Numbered from the stretch's first letter, positions 1 to 7,240 are shown. The stretch is DNA of 16,380 nt from CF-39 sp036518215 (GCA_036518215.1 DATDNP010000011.1:1-16380), one strand, 5' to 3'. The notes: a model not told the origin generated them from the letters alone. Numbers and translations are program-made.

Positions 1-408
1 GTCCTCGCGCGCTTCGACGAGACCTGGGCGCTGTTCCGTACACGCCTTCGCGAGCTCGGGCGCTCCGGCCTCATGGAGCGGACGCCCGCCGGATGGACGT
101 ACCGCGATCTCTGCGCGCACATCGCGAACTGGATGCAGAACGCGGTCACCGAGCTCGAGAGCGGGACCTCGCCGAAGTGGACCACGGATGCGGTGGAGGC
201 GGAGAACGCCCGCGCGGTGAAGGCGCATCAGCTCGTCGGCGCGGAGGCGATGCTCGACGAGCTCGACACATCCGCGCGGCGAGCGCGCGACGTCATCGCG
301 AAGCTGCCCGACGACCGCATCCGCGAGCGGCGCACGTTCAACATCGTCGCGTTCTACACGTACCTCGCGTGCGAGGAGCACTTCGACGAGCTGGGGGTGA
401 CGGTATGA
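1..408 (+). CDS. DinB/ClbS-like four-helix protein, 3' part
   Basis: The reading frame is open from base 1, so the true start lies upstream and about 135 codons are visible. The segment GWTYRDLCAHIANWMQ is typical of the DinB-like / maleylpyruvate isomerase N-terminal superfamily: an aromatic-rich helix with a metal-ligand-type histidine after a 'GWT/GWS' turn. The C-terminal stretch FYTYLACEEHFDELGV ends with a helix carrying another His, as in the ClbS/DfsB (DUF1706) branch. Family members are small helical bundles, often thiol- or metal-dependent, and many have no known substrate. The stop TGA overlaps the start codon of the next gene (ATGA at 405-408), which suggests translational coupling to the B12-binding mutase subunit. 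The function is unassigned; the fold call is by motif only. Confidence 0.6.
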   Translation, partial: VLARFDETWALFRTRLRELGRSGLMERTPAGWTYRDLCAHIANWMQNAVTELESGTSPKWTTDAVEAENARAVKAHQLVGAEAMLDELDTSARRARDVIAKLPDDRIRERRTFNIVAFYTYLACEEHFDELGVTV

Positions 409-818
409 AGCGACCGATCCGGGTCGTCGTCGCGAAGGCCGGGCTCGACGGGCACGACCGCGGCGCGAAGGTCGTGGCGAGAGCGCTTCGCGACGCCGGG
501 ATGGAGGTCATCTACACCGGCGTGCACCAGACGCCCGAGCAGGTCGTCGAGACGGCGCTGCAGGAGGACGTCGACGCGATCGGCATCAGCCTCCTCTCCG
601 GCGCGCACAACTACATCTTTCCGCGCGTCGGCGAGCTCATGCGCGAGAAGGGCATGGACGACGTGCTCCTCTTCGGGGGCGGGATCATCCCTGAGGCCGA
701 CATTCCCGGTCTGCAAAAGGCGGGTGTGGGCCGCATCTTCCCGCCCGGAGCGAGCCTGGAAGAGATCGTGCGGTATGTGACGGACACGGTGTCGGGACGT
801 CGGAAGCAGCCGGCCTGA
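405..818 (+). CDS. mcmA2: Methylmalonyl-CoA mutase small subunit, B12-binding domain
   Basis: A stand-alone cobalamin-binding domain of 137 residues, the length seen in split methylmalonyl-CoA mutases. The B12 signature D-x-H-x-x-G is at D15, H17 and G20 (GLDGHDRG); His17 would be the lower axial ligand of cobalt. Further B12-fold motifs follow: GISLLSGAH near the middle and FGGGIIP near residue 100. The mutase interconverts (R)-methylmalonyl-CoA and succinyl-CoA and needs a separate catalytic TIM-barrel subunit of about 550 residues, which is not in this window. The ATG at 405 overlaps the previous stop. MeaB, the mutase chaperone GTPase, lies three genes downstream, which supports a mutase rather than another B12 enzyme. 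Related 2-hydroxyisobutyryl-CoA or ethylmalonyl-CoA mutase small subunits look similar and cannot be excluded. Confidence 0.88.
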   Translation: MKRPIRVVVAKAGLDGHDRGAKVVARALRDAGMEVIYTGVHQTPEQVVETALQEDVDAIGISLLSGAHNYIFPRVGELMREKGMDDVLLFGGGIIPEADIPGLQKAGVGRIFPPGASLEEIVRYVTDTVSGRRKQPA

Positions 819-922
819 TGACGATGTACGACGGCGGCCCGATGACCCGGCTACCGGTGGATCGCGAGGCGGGGGAGGCGCGGGACGACGAGCGTCGGAA
901 GGACTACCGGCGCTCGCAAAAG

Positions 923-929
923 AAGGAGG
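923..929 (+). promoter_or_regulatory. Strong Shine-Dalgarno (AAGGAGG)
   Basis: AAGGAGG lies 5 bases before the ATG at 935. It is the best Shine-Dalgarno match in this part of the window and decides the start of the small unknown gene, in preference to the ATG at 818 that overlaps the previous stop. Confidence 0.75.
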
Positions 930-934
930 CCTCC

Positions 935-1336
935 ATGGCGATCTTCGGCTTCGGCACCAAGAAGGACACGCGTCCCGTGGACGTCGGGCTCGCATCGCTT
1001 GCGGGGAAGAGCGAGGGCGAGGCGGTCGAGTTCTGGAAAGCGCGCCTCGTCCAGATCGCGCAGATCCCGACCGAGATCGCGCGCGTCGGCGCGCTCACCC
1101 CGCAGCTCCGCGAGCTCTCGCGGATCGACGACGTGGGAGAGCGTAAGCGCCTCACACGCGCGCGCATCCTCGCGTTCGCGCAGCTCTCGTCCGACCAGCA
1201 GCAGCTCCTCGCGGCCGCGCGCGCGAAGGCATGGAGCGTGGACAAGGGTGTGATGGATGCCGACCAAACGCTCGTCGACGAGATCCTGCCGACGGTCGAT
1301 GAGAATGTCCGGCGCGTCTACCCGAGGCGCGCCTAG
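935..1336 (+). CDS. Small helical protein of unknown function
   Basis: A 133-residue protein I do not recognise. It begins MAIFGFGTKKD and continues as a mostly helical, charged chain with no signal peptide, no membrane segment and no cysteine cluster. The start at 935 is chosen for its strong Shine-Dalgarno. An in-frame ATG at 818 would add 39 very polar residues (RREDK-rich) and overlaps the stop of the upstream gene, so it is possible but less likely. The stop TAG overlaps the GTG start of the acyl-CoA dehydrogenase by one base. Its place between the mutase B12 subunit and an acyl-CoA dehydrogenase, in an operon ending with MeaB, suggests a role in acyl-CoA or B12-enzyme metabolism. That is inference from position only. 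Confidence 0.75.
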   Translation: MAIFGFGTKKDTRPVDVGLASLAGKSEGEAVEFWKARLVQIAQIPTEIARVGALTPQLRELSRIDDVGERKRLTRARILAFAQLSSDQQQLLAAARAKAWSVDKGVMDADQTLVDEILPTVDENVRRVYPRRA

Positions 1337-2475
1337 TGGAGTTCCGCTACCGGGACGACCAGCTCCTCGTCCGCGACACGGTCCGCGAGTTCGCGCGCGC
1401 GCGCATCGCGCCGGACGCGGACGCGTGGAGCGACGCGGGCGAGTTTCCGGTGGGACTCCTCCCCGAATTCGCGTCGCTCGGCCTCACCGGGCTCGCCGTG
1501 CCGCAGGACCTCGGCGGGGCGGAGCTTGACACGCTCACCATCGCGATGGTCATGGAGGAGCTCGGCGCCGCCGACGGATCGATCGCGCTCACGCTCGCGG
1601 CGCACAACTCGCTCTGCATCGGCCACCTCCTCGCCGGCGCGTCGCCCGAGCAACAGCGCCGCTGGCTTCCGCCGCTCGCGCGCGGGGAATACCTCGGCGC
1701 ATGGGGTCTGACGGAGCCGGGATCCGGATCGGACGCGATCGCGGTGCAGAGCCGCGCTGTGCGGGAGCGCAGCGGGTACGTCCTGAACGGGACGAAGCAG
1801 TTCATCACGAACGCGTCGCTCGCCGGCTTCTACGTCGTCAACGTCGCGACGTCGGACCGGCGCCTCTCGGCGTTCGGCATCGCGCGCGGCACCTCCGGCA
1901 TCCGTCCCGGCAAGCGCGAACGGAAGATGGGACTGCACGCGTCGGACACCTCGCAGCTCGTCCTCGAGGACTGCGTCGTGCCCGAGGGCGATCGCATCGG
2001 CCAGGAGGGTGGTGCGTTCGCCGACGTGAAGAAGGTGCTCGACAAGGGTCGCATCGGCATCGGCGCGCTGGCCCTCGGCCTCGGGCGCGCGTCGGTCGAG
2101 ACCGCGACCGCGTACGCGAAGCAGCGAAAGCAGTTCGGCCGCCCCATCGCGGACTTCGAGATGATCAAGTGGAAGCTGGCGACGGCACGTACGGAGCTCG
2201 ACGCCGCGCGCCTCCTCGTGCACCGCGCGGCCGCGCTCGCGGACGCGGGCGCGCCCTTCAGCGTCGCGGCGTCCAAGGCGAAGCTGTACGCGTCGGAGGC
2301 CGCGAGTCGTGCGGCGAACGCGAGCCTCCAGGTCCTGGGAGGCTACGGGTACCTCCGCGACTATCCCGTGGAGCGCCACCTCCGCGATGCTCGGCTCATG
2401 GAGATCGGGGAAGGCACGAGCGAGGTGCAGCGCATCATCATCGCCCGCGACCTCACGTCAGCTTCCATGCCGTGA
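1336..2475 (+). CDS. Acyl-CoA dehydrogenase
   Basis: A 379-residue flavoprotein of normal family length, soluble. It oxidises acyl-CoA thioesters to 2-enoyl-CoA with FAD and normally passes electrons to electron-transfer flavoprotein. Family signature 1 is present as GAWGLTEPGSGSD (about residues 130-142). Signature 2 covers QVLGGYGYLRDYPVERHLRD and the following MEIGEGTSEVQR. Glu359 in that IGEGTSE motif is at the position of the catalytic base of short-chain and butyryl-CoA dehydrogenases. The region RKQFGRPIADFE is the usual flavin/substrate segment before the C-terminal helical domain. The GTG start overlaps the previous stop, and the end overlaps the meaB start. The company of mutase and MeaB suggests a short or branched-chain acyl-CoA substrate whose breakdown yields propionyl-CoA; the exact substrate cannot be read from sequence. 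Confidence 0.93.
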   Translation: MEFRYRDDQLLVRDTVREFARARIAPDADAWSDAGEFPVGLLPEFASLGLTGLAVPQDLGGAELDTLTIAMVMEELGAADGSIALTLAAHNSLCIGHLLAGASPEQQRRWLPPLARGEYLGAWGLTEPGSGSDAIAVQSRAVRERSGYVLNGTKQFITNASLAGFYVVNVATSDRRLSAFGIARGTSGIRPGKRERKMGLHASDTSQLVLEDCVVPEGDRIGQEGGAFADVKKVLDKGRIGIGALALGLGRASVETATAYAKQRKQFGRPIADFEMIKWKLATARTELDAARLLVHRAAALADAGAPFSVAASKAKLYASEAASRAANASLQVLGGYGYLRDYPVERHLRDARLMEIGEGTSEVQRIIIARDLTSASMP

Positions 2476-3452
2476 GAGACGAACCCGCTTCTCGCGGGGG
2501 CGCCGTCCCCGCCGCGTCGCGTACCGACCTGATCGCGCGCGCCCGCGACGGCGACACGCGCAGCGTCGCGCGCCTCCTCACCGTCGTCGAGAACGACGAA
2601 GCCGGGTCGGCGGACATCATGCGCGAGCTCTATCCGCGCACCGGCACGGCGCGCGTCGTCGGGATCACGGGCCCGCCGGGCGGCGGCAAGAGCACGCTCG
2701 TGAACCGGTTGGCCGGCGCGTATCGCGACCGCGGGGGTCGCGTCGCCGTGGTCGCGGTGGACCCATCGTCGCCGTTCAGTGGCGGCGCGCTCCTCGGCGA
2801 CCGCATCCGGATGATGGAGCGCTCGCTCGACCAGGGCATCTACATCCGAAGCATGGCGAGCCGTGGGCACAGCGGGGGTCTCGCCCGCGCGAGCGCGCGC
2901 ATCGTGAACGTGCTCGACGCGCTCGGCTTCGAGACGGTCCTCGTCGAGACGGTCGGCGTCGGACAGGAGGAGGTCGACGTCGTGCGCGTCGTCGACACCG
3001 TCTGCCTCGTCACCGTCCCCGGCCTCGGCGACGACATCCAGGCGATCAAGGCGGGCGTCCTCGAGATCGCCGACATCCTCGTCGTGAACAAGGCGGATCG
3101 GCCCGGCGCGGACGAGACCGCACGCGACCTCGCCCAGATGCTCACGCTCGGGAAGCTGCGCACGACGTGGAAGCCGCCCATCGTTCGCACCGTCGCGGCC
3201 GCGGGGGACGGCGTGCCCGAGCTCGTCGAGGCGATCGAGCGGCACCGAGCATGGGCCGCGGAGAGCGGCGAGCGCGAGCGTCGGCGGCGCGACGCCGCGC
3301 GCGTCGAGGTCGAGGACCTCTTACGCGACGCGCTCATACGGCGGCTGCGCGACCGCGTCGGCGACGAACGCGTCGAGCGAGCCGTCGCGAAGGTCGCCGA
3401 TCGCGCGCTCGATCCGTACGCCGCGGTCGAGGAGCTCCTCCGGCAGCAGTAG
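2472..3452 (+). CDS. meaB: MeaB-type methylmalonyl-CoA mutase-associated GTPase
   Basis: A 326-residue P-loop GTPase of the MeaB/ArgK family (G3E class). MeaB binds methylmalonyl-CoA mutase, gates delivery of adenosylcobalamin, and removes inactivated cofactor using GTP. The Walker A motif GPPGGGKST is at residues 67-75. The switch-region motif VETVGVGQEE and the guanine-specificity motif NKAD (in VVNKADRPGA) follow in the expected order, as do the family segments VDPSSPFSGGALLGDR and SMASRGHSGG. The GTG at 2472 is chosen because it overlaps the preceding stop (GTGA) and gives the normal family length. The C-terminal tail is Arg/Glu-rich and helical, as in MeaB dimerisation arms. Linkage with the B12-binding mutase subunit confirms the assignment. 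Confidence 0.95.
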   Translation: MRDEPASRGGAVPAASRTDLIARARDGDTRSVARLLTVVENDEAGSADIMRELYPRTGTARVVGITGPPGGGKSTLVNRLAGAYRDRGGRVAVVAVDPSSPFSGGALLGDRIRMMERSLDQGIYIRSMASRGHSGGLARASARIVNVLDALGFETVLVETVGVGQEEVDVVRVVDTVCLVTVPGLGDDIQAIKAGVLEIADILVVNKADRPGADETARDLAQMLTLGKLRTTWKPPIVRTVAAAGDGVPELVEAIERHRAWAAESGERERRRRDAARVEVEDLLRDALIRRLRDRVGDERVERAVAKVADRALDPYAAVEELLRQQ

Positions 3453-3550
3453 CCGTTGGCATCGCGCGACGCCGCTTCCCCGGACGGTCGGTGGACGAGC
3501 CGCACAGCGTCCCGACGTGTTGGCGTCCCGCGTGCTGGAATGTGGCCTGG

Positions 3551-4453
3551 ATGAGCAGTCCGCGGAACACGATCGGCCACGGACTCACGAAGGACGCCGG
3601 CTGGCTCGACGGCGTCGCGAACGCGTTCGGCGCGCTCGTGACGGGCGTGTACAAGATCCCCGGCACGGCGGGTCTGAAGAGCCTGCTCCACGGCACGTGG
3701 CCGCTGAACCACCCGCTCCATCCGGCGATCACCGACGCGACCGTCGGCGGCTACACGGCGATGGTGTTCCTCGACATCGTGTACCTCGTCGCGCGCGAGC
3801 CCGGCGTCGCGCGCGCGGCGGACCTTCTCCTTGTCGCGTCGTTCGTCACCTCGCTGGGTGCGATCGTGACGGGGCTCACCGACTGGAACGACACGTACGC
3901 CGAGGAGCGGCGCAACGGGATGCTGCACGGCCTCATCAACGTCACCGCAACGATCGGCTTCCTCATCTCACTGTGGCTCCGGGTCGGCGCGGACCTGCGT
4001 GAGGCGGGGATCGTCGTCGGGATCGTGTCGTGGCTCGTCCTCACGGTGGGGGCGTATCTCGGCGGGGAGATGGTGTTCGGCTACGGGACGCAGGTGAACC
4101 GTCAAGCGTGGAATGAGGTCGGCAGAAAGTGGCAGAAGCTCGACGTCGCGGCGAACGGCCTCGAGGACCGGAAGCCGGTCGTCGGCAGGACGAAGGACGG
4201 CGTCGACATCTTCGTCGCGAAGCTTGACGGCACGATCTTCGCGATCGCGAACGTGTGCACCCACGCGGGCGGGCCGCTCAACGAGGGGACCTTCGTGGGC
4301 AAGGACCGCTGCGAGATCCAGTGCCCGTGGCACGGGTCGCGGTTCTGCGTGAAGGACGGCGCGGCGAAGGCCGGCCCCGCGACGTTCGACGAGCCTTCGT
4401 TCGAGACACGCGTGAACGAGGCGGGCTTCGTCGAGGTCCGTCCGCGAGGCTGA
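3551..4453 (+). CDS. DUF2231 membrane domain fused to Rieske [2Fe-2S] domain
   Basis: A 300-residue protein in two parts. The first about 175 residues hold four hydrophobic segments (about 57-78, 86-111, 124-146 and 151-175), with PLNHPLHPAITD before the first, as in DUF2231 membrane proteins. The second part, from about residue 195, is a Rieske-type ferredoxin domain. Its cluster ligands are C236-T-H238 (CTHAGG) and C258-P-W-H261 (CPWHGSRF), which hold a [2Fe-2S] centre. Such fusions are probable membrane-anchored electron carriers; the partner is not known. I chose the ATG at 3551, but no good Shine-Dalgarno precedes it, and an in-frame GTG at 3542 is an alternative. The gene is preceded by a 98-base gap, so it may have its own promoter. 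Its stop is only 6 bases from the stop of the convergent reductase gene. Confidence 0.85.
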   Translation: MSSPRNTIGHGLTKDAGWLDGVANAFGALVTGVYKIPGTAGLKSLLHGTWPLNHPLHPAITDATVGGYTAMVFLDIVYLVAREPGVARAADLLLVASFVTSLGAIVTGLTDWNDTYAEERRNGMLHGLINVTATIGFLISLWLRVGADLREAGIVVGIVSWLVLTVGAYLGGEMVFGYGTQVNRQAWNEVGRKWQKLDVAANGLEDRKPVVGRTKDGVDIFVAKLDGTIFAIANVCTHAGGPLNEGTFVGKDRCEIQCPWHGSRFCVKDGAAKAGPATFDEPSFETRVNEAGFVEVRPRG

Positions 4454-4459
4454 GCGGCC

Positions 4460-5197
4460 CTAGCCGAGCGCGAACCGCGTGAAGAGGTAGTCACCGCCCG
4501 CCCTCACCGATACGAGCCGTCCTCGCGGCGTCCTCGCCGGCGCGAAGGCAGTGCCCTCGACGAGCGCGAGCCGTCGCAGCTCGTCGCTCCGCCCCGCCAG
4601 ACGCGGCGCGATCGTGAGGAAGAGCTCGTCGACGACGCGATCCTCGAGCAGCCGCCCGAGCAGCGTCGGGCCGCCCTCGGTGAGGATCCGCGTGCCGCCG
4701 GATTCGCGGCGCGCGAGCTCGACGATCTCGCGCGACGTGCGCGTCCCGGTCACGACGACGAACGGCACGCCGCTCGTGAACGCAGGCAGCGAGCGGTCGA
4801 CGCTACCGGACGCGCTCACGACGACGGTGAGGGGCTGGGCGCGAAGACCCATCGCTCGGCGCAGCTGCGCGAACGCATCGCCGGCCTCGGGGAAGACGTG
4901 CTCCGGCGTCCACACGCTCGCCGGCTCCTTGCGGAGCGTGCCGGCGCCGACGACCACCGCGTCGGCGAACGCGCGCAGGAGGGCGAGCACGAAGCGGTCG
5001 CCGGCATCGCCCTCGCTCACGACCGCGGCGGTCTCGTCGCCCGGCACGTCGAAGGAGACGACGCCGTCGAGCGTGGTCACGAAATTCGCGTACACGAACC
5101 GACGCGGCACGCGGAGGTCGCCGCCGTAGCGCTCCGCGAGCGACGCCGGGAGCGGGAGCGGCTCGCCGTCGCTCCGGTCGAGGAGCGTCGCGAGCAT
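4460..5197 (-). CDS. RibD C-terminal domain / DHFR-superfamily pterin or pyrimidine reductase
   Basis: A 245-residue protein with only the reductase domain of RibD (dihydrofolate-reductase fold) and no deaminase domain. Supporting motifs are RRFVYANFVTTLDGVVSF near the N-terminus, VVVGAGTLRKEP in the NADPH-binding loop region, and ILTEGGPTLLGRLLEDRVVDE towards the C-terminus, the classic RibD_C 'EGGPTL' motif. Single-domain members reduce either the riboflavin intermediate (5-amino-6-ribosylamino pyrimidine phosphate) or, in some bacteria such as Mycobacterium Rv2671, dihydrofolate. Its ATG overlaps the folE stop by one base (TGATG), so it is translated with GTP cyclohydrolase I. That pairing favours a pterin or folate role over riboflavin, but this is inference. 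Confidence 0.85.
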   Translation of the reverse strand: MLATLLDRSDGEPLPLPASLAERYGGDLRVPRRFVYANFVTTLDGVVSFDVPGDETAAVVSEGDAGDRFVLALLRAFADAVVVGAGTLRKEPASVWTPEHVFPEAGDAFAQLRRAMGLRAQPLTVVVSASGSVDRSLPAFTSGVPFVVVTGTRTSREIVELARRESGGTRILTEGGPTLLGRLLEDRVVDELFLTIAPRLAGRSDELRRLALVEGTAFAPARTPRGRLVSVRAGGDYLFTRFALG

Positions 5198-5862
5198 CAG
5201 TCCGGACGCGGGCGGGTCAGCTGGAAGAACTCGTCGCGCAGGTGATCGCTCTTCGCGTACTCACCGCGCCACACCACGGTGCGCGTCTTCGGGTGCAGCT
5301 CGCGGACGCCGCGCATCTGGGTGCAGGTGTGATGCGCTTCGATCTGCACCGCGACGGCGTGCGCGTTCACGAGCGAGTTCAGCGTGTCGGCGATCTCGTC
5401 GCCCATCCGCTCCTGGACCGTGAAGCGCTTCGCGAAGACCCGGACGAGCCGCGTGAGCTTGCTGATCCCGATGATCTGCTCGTGCGCGACGTACCCGACG
5501 TACGCGTTGCCGTAGAACGGGAGCGCGTGGTGCTCGCAGAGCGCGAAGAAGGGGATCGGCCCCTCGACGATCTGGTCGATGTGGCATGCCGCGCCGCCCT
5601 TGCACTCGGTGGGGAACGCGGTGAGGAGCTTCGGGTCGCCCTCGTACCCCTCGGTGGCGTCGAAGAGGGCGCGGACGAAGCGCTTCGGCGTGTCGTGCGT
5701 GCCGGGCGTGTCGAGGTTCAGTCCGAAGCTACCGAAGATCTCGGCCATGTAGCCGGCGTACCGCTCCCACTGCTCGTCGGTGAGCTCGCGGTGCCGCACC
5801 AGCTCGGGTGCGCGGACCTCCTCGTCGTCGGTCGGCAGGTGGAGATGCGAGATGTCTGTCAT
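5197..5862 (-). CDS. folE: GTP cyclohydrolase I
   Basis: A 221-residue type I GTP cyclohydrolase, which converts GTP to 7,8-dihydroneopterin triphosphate, the first step of folate and pterin synthesis. The zinc ligands Cys109, His112 (FFALCEHHALPFYG) and Cys180 (HHTCTQMRGV) are all present, spaced as in the E. coli enzyme (110, 113, 181). Other family motifs are DTPKRFVRAL, GISKLTRLV and RFTVQERM. The start at 5862 is chosen because GGGAGGA lies just upstream. Two tandem ATG codons at 5886 and 5883 would add 8 or 7 residues. The gene is the first of a two-gene operon with the RibD_C reductase and is divergent from the lactonase-like gene, with only 35 bases between the starts. Confidence 0.96.
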   Translation of the reverse strand: MTDISHLHLPTDDEEVRAPELVRHRELTDEQWERYAGYMAEIFGSFGLNLDTPGTHDTPKRFVRALFDATEGYEGDPKLLTAFPTECKGGAACHIDQIVEGPIPFFALCEHHALPFYGNAYVGYVAHEQIIGISKLTRLVRVFAKRFTVQERMGDEIADTLNSLVNAHAVAVQIEAHHTCTQMRGVRELHPKTRTVVWRGEYAKSDHLRDEFFQLTRPRPD

Positions 5863-5865
5863 GGG

Positions 5866-5872
5866 TCCTCCC
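5866..5872 (-). promoter_or_regulatory. Shine-Dalgarno for folE (GGGAGGA)
   Basis: Read on the minus strand, GGGAGGA ends 3 bases before the ATG at 5862. The spacing is short, but it is the only good match near the possible starts and supports the shorter folE form. Confidence 0.55.
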
Positions 5873-5897
5873 GATGCGCTCATCATGTCATCGAACC

Positions 5898-6653
5898 GTG
5901 ATCGAGCTCACTCTGTTCCGGGCCGGCGGCGTCGACATCGCGCGGGGCGCCTTCATGCCCTGGCTGGAAGGAGCCTCCCGGGACGAGCGTGTCGTCGCCC
6001 CGGTGTGGGCCGCCCTCTTGAGAACGCCCGAAGGGAACATCCTCTTCGACACGGGGCTGCACCCGGTGCACATCACGCGCCCCGACGCCACGTTCGGGTC
6101 GCGCGACACCGGGTTCAGGGTGAAGATGGAGCAGGAGGACGCGATCGTGTCGCGGCTCGCGTCCGTGGGCGTGCGCCCCGACGACATCGCGGTCGTCGTG
6201 AACAGCCATCTGCACTTCGACCACGCCGGGAACAACGGAGCCTTCCCGAAAGCGACGTTCATCGTGCAGGCCGATCATCTCGCATTCGCGAAGGGCAAGC
6301 CGAACTTCCCGGGCGTGTACTGGGACATCCCTGAACTGACATACGTTCCGACGGCCGGTCGCGGACGTCTCGCGAAGGGTGTCGAGGTCGTACCGACCCC
6401 GGGCCACGCGCCGGGCCACCAGTCGCTCGTCGTCGACCTCGCGGAGACCGGCCGCGTCGTGCTCACCGGCGACGCGGCGGACACACGCGCGAACATCGAG
6501 CGCGGCGAGATCCCCGCGATGGACGAGGCGGCCGCGAAGGCATCGCTCGCGCTCATCCGCTCCCTCGTGAACGACGACCTCTCGCGCGCGTTCCCGTCGC
6601 ACGACGCGGATGCGTGGGCGACGTGGCGGCACGCCCCGGAGACGTACCGCTAG
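5898..6653 (+). CDS. AiiA/AttM-like metallo-beta-lactamase-fold lactonase
   Basis: A 251-residue metallo-beta-lactamase-fold hydrolase. The dinuclear metal site is complete: H104-x-H106-x-D108-H109 (NSHLHFDHAG), H170 (TPGHAPGHQ), D192 (LTGDAADT) and H235 (FPSHD). This spacing is nearly that of the N-acyl homoserine lactonase AiiA (104, 106, 108, 109, 169, 191, 235), and the total length agrees. AiiA has a Tyr three residues after the bridging Asp, which helps substrate activation; here that position is Asp195. Lactone opening is therefore likely, but an acyl-homoserine lactone substrate is not shown. The GTG at 5898 is chosen as it gives the family N-terminus (VIELTLFRAGG). No signal peptide is present. 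The stop is 2 bases before the mobA start, so it is probably co-transcribed with mobA and fdhD. Confidence 0.85.
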   Translation: MIELTLFRAGGVDIARGAFMPWLEGASRDERVVAPVWAALLRTPEGNILFDTGLHPVHITRPDATFGSRDTGFRVKMEQEDAIVSRLASVGVRPDDIAVVVNSHLHFDHAGNNGAFPKATFIVQADHLAFAKGKPNFPGVYWDIPELTYVPTAGRGRLAKGVEVVPTPGHAPGHQSLVVDLAETGRVVLTGDAADTRANIERGEIPAMDEAAAKASLALIRSLVNDDLSRAFPSHDADAWATWRHAPETYR

Positions 6654-6655
6654 CC

Positions 6656-7240
6656 ATGCGGGACGCGACGCTCGTCGTGCTCGCGGGCGGGCGAGGGGAG
6701 CGCATGGGGACCCCGAAGGCGCTCCTGCGCGTCGGCGATGTGACGCTCGTCGAGTGGATCGTGGCCCGGCTCGCGCCATCGTTCGGCGAGGTGCTCGTGT
6801 GCGGTGCGACGGACGCGCCGTCGCCCGCGCGCGCGCTCGCGGACGACCGGCCCGACGCCGGACCGCTCGGCGGGATCGAGACGGGGCTCGCGGCCGCCTC
6901 ACACGACGCCGTGTTCGTGCTCGCGTGCGATACGCCGCGCGCGAGCGCGGGCCTCGCGGGGCTCCTCGTCGAGCGCTCCGCCGGACACGACGCTGCCGTG
7001 CCGCGCATCGCCGGACGCACGCAGCCGACGTGCGCCGCGTACCGGAAGCGCGCGCTCGCCGGGATCGGCGCGTTCCTCGACGCGGGCGGGCGTCGCGCGA
7101 CGCGCGCGCTCGAGACGATGGACGTCGCGTACGTCGAGACGGCCGACCTCGAACGTCGCGGCATCGACCCGCGCGAGCTCGGCGACCTCGACACGAGCGA
7201 GGACTACGACGCCTTCATCGCGTCGCTGGCCGCGCGATGA
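6656..7240 (+). CDS. mobA: Molybdenum cofactor guanylyltransferase MobA
   Basis: A 194-residue nucleotidyltransferase. MobA joins GMP from GTP to molybdopterin to make the (bis-)MGD cofactor required by DMSO-reductase-family enzymes such as formate dehydrogenase. The N-terminal nucleotide-binding signature LAGGRGERMGTPKALL spans residues 9-24. The later motifs AGPLGGIETGL, VLACDTPR (metal-binding Asp) and QPTCAAYRK follow the MobA order. It sits between the lactonase-like gene and fdhD, with its stop overlapping the fdhD start (ATGA). Context with FdhD and the molybdenum/tungsten enzyme downstream makes a MobA role more likely than the related MocA (CMP transfer) or other sugar nucleotidyltransferases. 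Confidence 0.9.
   Translation: MRDATLVVLAGGRGERMGTPKALLRVGDVTLVEWIVARLAPSFGEVLVCGATDAPSPARALADDRPDAGPLGGIETGLAAASHDAVFVLACDTPRASAGLAGLLVERSAGHDAAVPRIAGRTQPTCAAYRKRALAGIGAFLDAGGRRATRALETMDVAYVETADLERRGIDPRELGDLDTSEDYDAFIASLAAR

Noticed and set aside
818..934. Start of the small unknown gene at the ATG at 818
   Set aside because: It would add 39 charged, low-complexity residues, while an excellent Shine-Dalgarno marks the ATG at 935. It is kept only as an alternative.
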